NCBI RefSeq assembly: GCF_005518285.1
Contig: NZ_SJDU01000026.1
Coordinates: 1-12,576, forward strand
From: Brachyspira catarrhinii
Lineage (GTDB): Bacteria > Spirochaetota > Brachyspiria > Brachyspirales > Brachyspiraceae
Length of the DNA: 12,576 nt
Direction of reading: 5' to 3'
How positions within the stretch are numbered: the stretch's first letter is position 1; every line of letters begins with the position of its first letter. The position numbers were made by a program, and so were the translations under genes. The notes below the pieces were generated by a model, which saw nothing but the letters and a program-made list of their open reading frames with translations, ran no database searches and had not been told where the DNA came from. Below are positions 6,374-12,576 of the stretch, piece by piece.

Positions 6374-7513
6374 ATGAACGAAAGCTATTTAAATAAAAAT
6401 ATTGTATCAGTTCCTTATTCTTTGATAAGAGATTTAACGGAAAAAGCGGAAAAAATTAAAGACAGCATAACGCTTACGATAGGAGAGCCAGATTTACAGC
6501 CTCCGAAAGAACTTATAGAATACGGATGCGAATATGCGAAAACTCATAAATTAACTTATACGCATGCTGGCGGTGGCGAAAAATTAAGAACTTTAGTCGC
6601 GGAACATTATAATAAATATTACGGAGCGAAAACAAACGCTAACTGTGTCACGATGCATATAGGTTCGATGGAAGGACTTTCTTCAATATTAAAGACGATA
6701 TTAAATCCCGATGACGAGGTTATACTTCCTACTCCGTTTTTCTCTCCTTACGAGCAGATTATAAAAATAGCGCATGGGAAAGCGGTTTATTTGGATACGA
6801 GAGAAGATAATTTTGTAATAAAACCAGAAGCGATAGAAAAAGTTTTGACAAATAAAACTAAAGCGATTCTTTTCAGCAATCCTGGAAATCCTTCGGGCTA
6901 TATGTTGAAAAAGGAAGAGGTTGACGAGCTTGCCGAGTATTTCGCCAAAAAAAATATTTTCGTAATGGTTGACGAGATTTATTCTGCAATTTCTTTTTAT
7001 CCTTTCGTTTCTTTTGCCTCTTACGAATCGATAAAAGATAAAGTTATAATTTTAAACGGTTTTTCAAAATCGCATTCTATGACGGGATGGAGAATCGGAT
7101 ACAGCATAGCGCCCGCGGAAATAAGAAAATATATTTTAAACGCGAGTTTTAATAATGTGGGAAGTATGGTTTCTTTGTCCTGCGCAATCGCCGAATACGC
7201 TTTGGAAAAATTTCCCGTTATAACCGAATTCAGAGATATTTATAGAGAGCGAGCTTTGACTATGTCGAAAGATTTAGCCGATTTGGGATTTGAAATCATA
7301 GAACCGCGAGGAGCTTTTTATTTATTTGTCGGATACGGTAAATTTTCAAAAAAATCTTCTTTGGATTTTTCTTTGGAATTATTGGATAAAACTGGAGTGG
7401 CTGTAGTTCCAGGGATAGCTTTTGCCGAAGACGGATATTTTAGAATTGCGCTCACTCAAGATATGCCTTTACTTAAAGAAGCGGTTAATCGTATAAAAGG
7501 TTTTATAGGATAA
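6374..7513 (+). CDS. Class I/II PLP aminotransferase, probable N-acetyl-LL-diaminopimelate aminotransferase
   Basis: This 379-residue fold-type I aminotransferase shows the standard cofactor motifs: TIGEPDLQPP (35-44), SNPGNPSG with Asn172, VDEIY with Asp200 and Tyr203, the PLP lysine Lys232 in NGFSKSHSMTGWR, Arg240, and the carboxylate-binding Arg357 in YFRIAL. An in-frame ATG at 6359 would add five residues, but AAAGGAG (6362-6368) lies five bases before the ATG at 6374 and inside the longer version, so 6374 is chosen. The position directly after dapH suggests it converts N-acetyl-2-amino-6-oxopimelate to N-acetyl-LL-diaminopimelate (PatA-like). This rests on context; aspartate or other aminotransferase activity is possible because the family is broad. 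It is the last gene of its unit, being followed by AT-rich hairpins and a new promoter. Confidence 0.82.
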   Translation: MNESYLNKNIVSVPYSLIRDLTEKAEKIKDSITLTIGEPDLQPPKELIEYGCEYAKTHKLTYTHAGGGEKLRTLVAEHYNKYYGAKTNANCVTMHIGSMEGLSSILKTILNPDDEVILPTPFFSPYEQIIKIAHGKAVYLDTREDNFVIKPEAIEKVLTNKTKAILFSNPGNPSGYMLKKEEVDELAEYFAKKNIFVMVDEIYSAISFYPFVSFASYESIKDKVIILNGFSKSHSMTGWRIGYSIAPAEIRKYILNASFNNVGSMVSLSCAIAEYALEKFPVITEFRDIYRERALTMSKDLADLGFEIIEPRGAFYLFVGYGKFSKKSSLDFSLELLDKTGVAVVPGIAFAEDGYFRIALTQDMPLLKEAVNRIKGFIG

Positions 7514-7518
7514 ATATA

Positions 7519-7579
7519 CTTCTTTTTCTACCGAGAAAAAAGAAGCAAAAACAATTACAAATGTAGGATGCTGTTTTTT
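7519..7579 (+). terminator. Possible AT-rich terminator after the aminotransferase gene
   Basis: Two inverted repeats lie between the stop and the next promoter. CTTCTTTTTCT (7519-7529) pairs with 7534-7545 (one bulge) around ACCG. AAAAACA (7547-7553) pairs with TGTTTTT (7572-7578), ending in a T run. Both stems are A-U rich, so termination strength is uncertain; the first lacks a T run on this strand. Confidence 0.4.
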
Positions 7580-7611
7580 AATAAGTTAATAATAATTAGG
7601 AATTTTATTTA

Positions 7612-7640
7612 TTGTCATTTATCAATAAATAATTTATAAT
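7612..7640 (+). promoter_or_regulatory. Sigma-70-type promoter for the DUF4954-prmA unit
   Basis: TTGTCA (7612-7617, five of six matches) and a perfect TATAAT (7635-7640) are separated by 17 bases. Transcription would begin near 7647 and give a leader of about 37 bases containing the AAAGGA ribosome site (7669-7674). Confidence 0.75.
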
Positions 7641-7683
7641 CTCTAATATTAAATCAAATAGTTAAACGAAAGGAATATATCTA

Positions 7684-9663
7684 ATGACTTATAAATTCTC
7701 AAAAAAAGATAAAGAATTTAGAAAATTAAAGAAAAACGAAATTGAATTTTTGAAAAGTCAGGGATGTATTTCTCAATCTTGGGATAAAATACTTATAAAA
7801 AATGTCGATTTAAACAGAATAAAAGATGTTTCGTTTCATGGAAAAATAAAAATTAAAGAACTTAACGGAAATGTTTCTTATCATAATAAAGTTAAAGTAG
7901 AGGCTTCAATCACAAGAGCCACTTTAATCGATGTAATGATAAACGGAAATGTATATATAAATAATGTCGGAAGGCTTATCGCAAATTACGAAATAGAAGA
8001 CGGAGTAATAATAGAAAACGCGGGCGCAATTTATATGGAAGGAGAGAGCAGTTTTGGAAACGGAGTAGAAACTTCGCCGATTATGGAAGGAAACGGAAGA
8101 AGCGTAAAAATATTTAATAGGCTCAATTCTCATATCGCTTATATTGTAGCTATGTATAGACATAATTTTGTTATGCGGGAAAAAATAAATAAAATCATAG
8201 AAAATTATTCTTATTCAAAAATTTCAAAATTCGGGCTTATAAAAAAACATGCTAAAATAATAAACGCGAGATTGATAAAAAACGCTCATATAGACCCTTA
8301 TACTACAATCGAAAATACGGACGAAATAAACAATACTACAATAATTAGCGCAAAAGAATCTCCTTCATATATAGGAACTTCCGTAATATTAAAAGATTGC
8401 ATAGTTTTGAAAGGCGCGCATATAGTGGACGGAACGGTTATAAAAAAAGCGTTTATCGGAGAGGGAGTCAAATTGGGAAGACAATTTTCATGCGAAGATT
8501 CTTTATTATTTGCAAATTGCGAAGGCGAGCATGGAGAGATGTTTTCGATATTTGCGGGACCTTATACCGTCACTCATCATAAGGCGACTTTGCTTATAGC
8601 GAGTCATTTTTCTTTTTTTAACGCTGGAAGCGGAACTAATCAAAGCAATCATATGTATAAACTTGGACCTTATCATCATGGTTTTATGGAGAGAGGATGC
8701 AAAACGGGAAGCAATTCTTATATACTTTGGCCATCTCGAATCGGCGCTTTCTCCACCGTTATAGGAGCGCATTACGATAATGTGGATTCTTCGGATTTTC
8801 CATTTTCCTATATAACCGAACATGGCTATCATCAAACGAGATTGATTCCCGCTCTCAATCTTTTTGGAGTAGGGCTTACGAGAGACGAAAATAAATGGAT
8901 TGAAAGAGACAGAAGAACGGGCGATAAAAAAGATTTGATTATATTCGAGGTTTTCAGTCCTTATACCGTTTCCAAAATGATTAACGCCGAAAAAATTTTG
9001 AAAGACATAAAAAACGATATAAAAGACGGCAAAGACGATTTTGTTATGTATAAGAATATGATAATAAAAATCTCTTCTTTAGATAAATATTCTCAAAGAT
9101 ATTCGATTGCGATAGATTTATATTTATGCGGTAAATTACTTGACTTTATTAAAAATTGTAAAAATATAAACGATATAATTGAAAATTTGAAATGCGAAAA
9201 AATTTATAACGAATGGGTTGACGCTGGCGGACTTATATGCGCAAAGGAAAGGTTGGATAATATTATTAAAGATATTGAAAACGACAAAATAAAAGATATA
9301 GAAGATATATTAAAAGCTTTTGAAAATCTATATAATAATTATTATGCGGATGAAAAATCTTGGGTTATCGACATAATTAAAAAAAGATATTCTATAGAAA
9401 ATGTCAATAAAGAAATAATAATAAAAATATTAAATGAATATATTTCGCTTTTAAAAACTTCTTACGACATTTTATATAGAGACGCTAAAAAAGAATACGA
9501 TATTTCTAAAATGGTTAGCTGCGGAATAGACGATAGAAATGTTATGGAAGAAGATTTTAAAGCGATAAGAGGAACTGTCGAAGATAACGCATTTGTAATA
9601 AAATATAAAAAAGATATGGACGAAAAAATAAAAGATATTAATAAAATAATAGAATTGTTATAA
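7684..9663 (+). CDS. DUF4954 family protein, left-handed beta-helix, function unknown
   Basis: The 659-residue product matches the DUF4954 family, which I recall from Bacteroidetes and spirochaetes; no reaction is established for it. Residues about 35-130 and 190-290 show irregular beta-helix repeats of the acyl/nucleotidyl-transferase type (IKNAHIDPYTTI, SVILKDCIVLKGAHIVDGTVI, FIGEGVKLG). The most conserved block is 291-375, with AGPYTVTHHK (291-300), NAGSGTNQSNHMYKLGP (313-329), YILWPSRIGAF and SSDFPFSYITEHGYH; its His, Asn and Ser residues suggest an active or binding site. From about 430 to the end it is helical and Lys/Asp/Glu-rich. No signal peptide or transmembrane segment is visible. 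The ATG has AAAGGA nine bases upstream. prmA follows 17 bases later, so they are co-transcribed. A sugar-nucleotide or acyl transferase role is a guess from the fold only. Confidence 0.85.
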   Translation: MTYKFSKKDKEFRKLKKNEIEFLKSQGCISQSWDKILIKNVDLNRIKDVSFHGKIKIKELNGNVSYHNKVKVEASITRATLIDVMINGNVYINNVGRLIANYEIEDGVIIENAGAIYMEGESSFGNGVETSPIMEGNGRSVKIFNRLNSHIAYIVAMYRHNFVMREKINKIIENYSYSKISKFGLIKKHAKIINARLIKNAHIDPYTTIENTDEINNTTIISAKESPSYIGTSVILKDCIVLKGAHIVDGTVIKKAFIGEGVKLGRQFSCEDSLLFANCEGEHGEMFSIFAGPYTVTHHKATLLIASHFSFFNAGSGTNQSNHMYKLGPYHHGFMERGCKTGSNSYILWPSRIGAFSTVIGAHYDNVDSSDFPFSYITEHGYHQTRLIPALNLFGVGLTRDENKWIERDRRTGDKKDLIIFEVFSPYTVSKMINAEKILKDIKNDIKDGKDDFVMYKNMIIKISSLDKYSQRYSIAIDLYLCGKLLDFIKNCKNINDIIENLKCEKIYNEWVDAGGLICAKERLDNIIKDIENDKIKDIEDILKAFENLYNNYYADEKSWVIDIIKKRYSIENVNKEIIIKILNEYISLLKTSYDILYRDAKKEYDISKMVSCGIDDRNVMEEDFKAIRGTVEDNAFVIKYKKDMDEKIKDINKIIELL

Positions 9664-9680
9664 ATACAAAAGGAATTTTA

Positions 9681-10559
9681 ATGAAATTATATTCTCTATC
9701 TTTTAAAGTGGATTTTGGATTTGAAGATATATTGGAAGCGATTATTGAAAGCGGGAAATTGGATATATTGGGTTATAATATCGAATATCCTAAAAACGAC
9801 AAAAAAGAAAATATTGCAATAGTAAATATATATAATGAAAATAATAAAAAACTTGAAAATAATTTGAATATTATAAAAAATTATTTAGAAATAGATTATT
9901 CCTACGAAATAAAAGAACTCGATTCGGATAAATATTTAACTTCTTATATGGAATATCTCAAGCCTTTTAAAATCGGAAATATAACGATTGTTCCTAATTT
10001 GAAAGATTATAAAGATTATTATAACAATTTGGAAGAGCCGATAATTTATATTGCCAAACAATACGCTTTCGGCAGCGGAACTCATGAAACCACTTATTTG
10101 GCTTTGGAAACGATTAACGAATATTCTTTAGAAAACGATATAAAAACAAAAAGTATTGCCGATATTGGATGCGGAAGCGGAATATTGTCTTTATTTAGTT
10201 ATAAACTTGGAGCGAGAAATATATTTTCCGTTGATATAGATAGCGATGCGGTTAATTGTTCTTTAGATAACGCGAAATATAACGATATAAATTTGGATAA
10301 TGTTATTTTTGGAAGCTCAAAAGATTTGAATAATATGAATTTAAAATTCGATTTGGTAGTCGCAAATATAGAAACCGATATATTGATAGAAATAATGTCG
10401 GATTTGAAAAAGTTATTAAAAGAAAATTCTTGTTTAATATTATCGGGAATTTTACTTGAAAAAGAATCTTATATTAATAATGCAATAAGAGAGCATGGAT
10501 TAAAAATTATAAATAGAAAAAGAAAAAACGATTGGGTGGTTTTATTATTAAGCTTATAA
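9681..10559 (+). CDS. prmA: Ribosomal protein L11 methyltransferase
   Basis: PrmA uses S-adenosylmethionine to methylate ribosomal protein L11 (rplK product) at several amino groups. The 292-residue length is normal. Residues 1-90 form the diverged N-terminal substrate-recognition domain. The catalytic domain starts with the family hallmark FGSGTHETT (130-138), then has the SAM-binding DIGCGSG (161-167), the acidic VDID (184-187), VVANIETDIL (226-235, equivalent to the usual VANIL motif), SGIL (255-258) and the C-terminal DWVVLLL. AAAAGGA (9668-9674) lies six bases before the ATG. The gene follows the DUF4954 gene with a 17-base gap and is the last of that unit, since a strong promoter follows. 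The N-domain is Asn/Lys-rich in line with the AT-rich genome. Confidence is high because of the FGSGTHETT motif. Confidence 0.93.
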   Translation: MKLYSLSFKVDFGFEDILEAIIESGKLDILGYNIEYPKNDKKENIAIVNIYNENNKKLENNLNIIKNYLEIDYSYEIKELDSDKYLTSYMEYLKPFKIGNITIVPNLKDYKDYYNNLEEPIIYIAKQYAFGSGTHETTYLALETINEYSLENDIKTKSIADIGCGSGILSLFSYKLGARNIFSVDIDSDAVNCSLDNAKYNDINLDNVIFGSSKDLNNMNLKFDLVVANIETDILIEIMSDLKKLLKENSCLILSGILLEKESYINNAIREHGLKIINRKRKNDWVVLLLSL

Positions 10560-10584
10560 AATTTATAATTTATATGAAATAATA

Positions 10585-10612
10585 TTGACTATAAAATATG
10601 CTATGATATAAT
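10585..10612 (+). promoter_or_regulatory. Extended -10 promoter for the PP2C phosphatase gene
   Basis: TTGACT (10585-10590) and a perfect TATAAT (10607-10612) are 16 bases apart, with TGA immediately before the -10. The predicted leader is about 33 bases. Together with the gap after prmA this makes the phosphatase an independent transcription unit. Confidence 0.8.
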
Positions 10613-10651
10613 GAAATTAATTCGTTTATTAAAATTTGGTAAGAGGTTTTT

Positions 10652-12427
10652 GTGGATATATACGATTTGATTAACGAGCCTGAAAAACAACTCGAAGTAT
10701 TTTCCGATATAATAAAAAAAATGAACAATATCGGCGATTATGAAGAAACTTTGGTAAATATATTGTCCGAAATAAAAAACATAATGCTTACAGATACGAT
10801 TTTATTATATTTGATAGACCAAGAACTTTATAATTTGAATTATGAAATGTCAATAGGAGCTTTGGGAAGCAAATTTTTCGGCTCGATAATAGACGGAGAA
10901 AAACCTTTGTCCGTTCGAGCCTATACAACTTCGGCGTCTTTATATTCCAACAATCCGCAGGACGATTCGGCTTTTATTCCTATAAAAGAAATTTTGAAAG
11001 AAGATTTAAAAAATATATTATTCGTTCCTCTTAAAGCGAGAAAAAAAAATATAGGCGCGTTATTTTTGATAAATAAAAAAGACGGCAAATTTGTGGAAAA
11101 CGACACGATTATAATGTCGCTATTTTCAAGCGTAGTTTCTTTGGCTCTTATAAATAAAATGACTTACGATAAAGGGCAGTCGAGAGCTTACGAAGTCGGC
11201 GCTTTATACGAGATGTCCGTTTCAATAAATAAATGCGAAACTATAGAAGATATTTTAAATAATAATATAAGTATCGTTTGCGAGGCTTTCGAGGCTCATA
11301 GAGTTTCTGTAATTTTGAAAGACGAAAACGGAATGTTTAGATTCAAAGCGGGAATTGGAATTGACGAAGAAGTTCTTAAATATGGAGTGATAACTACCGA
11401 AGATAATGTTTTGGGAGAAATTTTAAAAACGGGAAAATCGGTTTATTCTGTGAGCGTTTCAAAAGATTACAGATTTAAGCCAAATAAAACTTTAAGATAC
11501 ACGAGAGACAGTTTTATAGCGTCTCCGATAATCGGAAAGGATGACGATATTATAGGATTTTTATGCGCGACAGAAAGAAGCATAAATAAGGCTTTCAATT
11601 TAAGTAATTTGATGCTTCTTGAAATGCTCGCTCAACAAATTTCCGAAAATTATATGCATGTGTTTTTATCGGAAGAATCGAAAATAAAACAATCTTTAAC
11701 CGAAGAAATTAATTATACCGAACAACTTCAAAAGAGCATTCTTCCGAAAGAATTTCCAAATAAAAAATTATTCGATGTGGCGGCTACAAGCATTCCAAGT
11801 AAAAATATTGGAGGCGACTTTTACGATTATATGAAACTTAAAGAAGGAAAATACGCGTTAATTATAGCGGATGTTTCTGGAAAAGGATTAAACGCGGGAT
11901 TTTTCATGGTTATGACGAGGAGCATTTTAAGAGTTTATTCTTCCCAAATGGATAATCCCGCGAAAATTTTGGAACAGACGAATAAACATATATTTTACGA
12001 TTCAAAAAAAGGCATGTTCGTCACTTGCTTTTTGGCTATAGTCGACACAAAAAATAAAACGATTACTTATTCGAACGCTGGACATATTCCGCAGTATCTG
12101 GTAAAAAAGGCTTCCGTAAACGAAGATTATATAACCGAAATGTATGTCGGCGGAAAACCTTTGGGATTTGTGGAAAGCGCTTCGTATAAAAACAAAAAAA
12201 TATCTTATTCAAAATCGGACACTATAGTAATGTTTACGGACGGAGTTACGGAAACATTTAACGAAAATAGCGAAGAATACGGGGAGAGCAAATTAAAAGA
12301 TATTCTTAAAAACGAATACGACAGTTCGAGCGAATTATTAAAAGATATAGTCGATGAAACGATTTATTTTAGAGCGGATGCGCCGCAGTTTGACGATATA
12401 ACTCTTTTAATAGCGAAATTTTTATAA
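10652..12427 (+). CDS. GAF-GAF-PP2C (SpoIIE/RsbU-type) serine/threonine phosphatase
   Basis: The 591-residue protein is a sensor-phosphatase without membrane segments. Residues about 25-170 and 185-340 are two GAF-like domains. A linker (about 335-365, likely coiled coil, ending QLQKSILPKEFP) leads to a PP2C domain of the SpoIIE type at about 370-591. All metal and catalytic motifs are present: GGDFYDY (387-393, Asp389), ADVSGKGL (406-413, Asp407), NAGH (475-478), FTDGVTE (528-534, Asp530) and FDDIT (580-584). The family dephosphorylates phosphoserine on STAS anti-sigma-antagonist proteins; the GAF domains would sense a ligand or redox state, which is unknown here. The start is GTG, chosen because AAGAGG (10641-10646) lies five bases upstream. 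No STAS or kinase partner is encoded in the window, so the target is not shown. Confidence 0.9.
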   Translation: MDIYDLINEPEKQLEVFSDIIKKMNNIGDYEETLVNILSEIKNIMLTDTILLYLIDQELYNLNYEMSIGALGSKFFGSIIDGEKPLSVRAYTTSASLYSNNPQDDSAFIPIKEILKEDLKNILFVPLKARKKNIGALFLINKKDGKFVENDTIIMSLFSSVVSLALINKMTYDKGQSRAYEVGALYEMSVSINKCETIEDILNNNISIVCEAFEAHRVSVILKDENGMFRFKAGIGIDEEVLKYGVITTEDNVLGEILKTGKSVYSVSVSKDYRFKPNKTLRYTRDSFIASPIIGKDDDIIGFLCATERSINKAFNLSNLMLLEMLAQQISENYMHVFLSEESKIKQSLTEEINYTEQLQKSILPKEFPNKKLFDVAATSIPSKNIGGDFYDYMKLKEGKYALIIADVSGKGLNAGFFMVMTRSILRVYSSQMDNPAKILEQTNKHIFYDSKKGMFVTCFLAIVDTKNKTITYSNAGHIPQYLVKKASVNEDYITEMYVGGKPLGFVESASYKNKKISYSKSDTIVMFTDGVTETFNENSEEYGESKLKDILKNEYDSSSELLKDIVDETIYFRADAPQFDDITLLIAKFL

Positions 12428-12465
12428 TTTTTGTCGTCTGCCCGCTTTTAGCAATTTTTAAGGTG

Positions 12466-12493
12466 TTGACATTTTTTTTTAATATGTTATAAT
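12466..12493 (+). promoter_or_regulatory. Consensus extended -10 promoter for tRNA-Asn
   Basis: A perfect TTGACA (12466-12471) and a perfect TATAAT (12488-12493) are separated by 16 bases, with TGT directly before the -10. Transcription would start about 14 bases before the tRNA at 12514, as expected for a stable RNA gene. Confidence 0.85.
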
Positions 12494-12513
12494 TTTTCCA
12501 TAGTTAAAGATAT

Positions 12514-12576
12514 TCCGAGATAGCTCAGTCGGTAGAGCAGGTGACTGTTAATCACCGGGTCGCAGGTTCGAGCCCT
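12514..12576 (+). tRNA. tRNA-Asn (anticodon GTT), 3' end cut by the window
   Basis: The 5' acceptor strand TCCGAGA (12514-12520), D arm (GCTC at 12523-12526 with GAGC at 12535-12538), anticodon arm (GGTGA at 12540-12544 with TCACC at 12552-12556) and the start of the T arm (GCAGG then TTCGAGC) are all present. The anticodon loop CTGTTAA gives GTT at 12547-12549, which reads Asn codons. The last two bases of the T stem, the 3' acceptor strand and the discriminator base lie beyond the window. The first base U1 agrees with other bacterial tRNA-Asn genes. Confidence 0.95.

Noticed and set aside
8506..8835. Minus-strand open frame of 109 codons inside the DUF4954 gene
   Set aside because: It lies over the most conserved part of the plus-strand gene, has no recognisable motif, and is a by-product of codon bias. 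The other minus-strand frames over yedF-prmA region genes were rejected for the same reason.
12428..12465. Terminator after the phosphatase gene
   Set aside because: Only a three-base TGC/GCA stem could be formed before the short T run, too weak to call.

Overview
The window is a strongly AT-rich bacterial chromosome segment (by eye roughly 28-30% GC) with every gene on the + strand. Gene content and base composition fit a spirochaete, most likely Brachyspira. This is inferred from remembered family distributions (a DUF4954 protein, a YedF selenium cassette and Arg codons that are mostly AGA), not from a search, and the species cannot be told.

Layout. Positions 3-863 hold the C-terminal end of an unidentified Thr/Asn-rich, probably surface-exposed protein, closed by a strong intrinsic terminator (938-970). 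A promoter near 998-1025 then starts a tight four-gene unit (1072-5482): yedF, a cysteine desulfurase/selenocysteine lyase-like enzyme, a small DUF3343 putative Se/S carrier, and a large B12-binding-type radical SAM protein fused to a DUF2344 domain. The first three look like a selenium/sulfur trafficking set. The fourth abuts the carrier gene (stop codon directly followed by ATG). Next come dapH (5592-6296) and a class I aminotransferase (6374-7513), two consecutive steps of the acetylated diaminopimelate/lysine route. A clear promoter (7612-7640) then drives a DUF4954 beta-helix protein and prmA, the L11 methyltransferase (7684-10559). An extended -10 promoter (10585-10612) drives a GAF-GAF-PP2C (SpoIIE/RsbU-type) phosphatase starting with GTG (10652-12427). 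The window ends inside a tRNA-Asn(GUU) gene with its own consensus promoter (12466-12493).

The most unusual signal is a roughly 60-base GC-rich island (3041-3100, 40 of 60 bases G or C) inside the 5' coding region of the radical SAM gene. It is read in frame, uses Arg codons that are rare here (CGG, CGC), and can fold into three consecutive hairpins, the last with a GNRA-type loop. It lies before the expected conserved N-terminus of the family and looks like an in-frame insertion of a palindromic or structured element.

No CRISPR array, insertion sequence, phage gene or riboswitch was recognised, and no gap between genes exceeds 300 bases.
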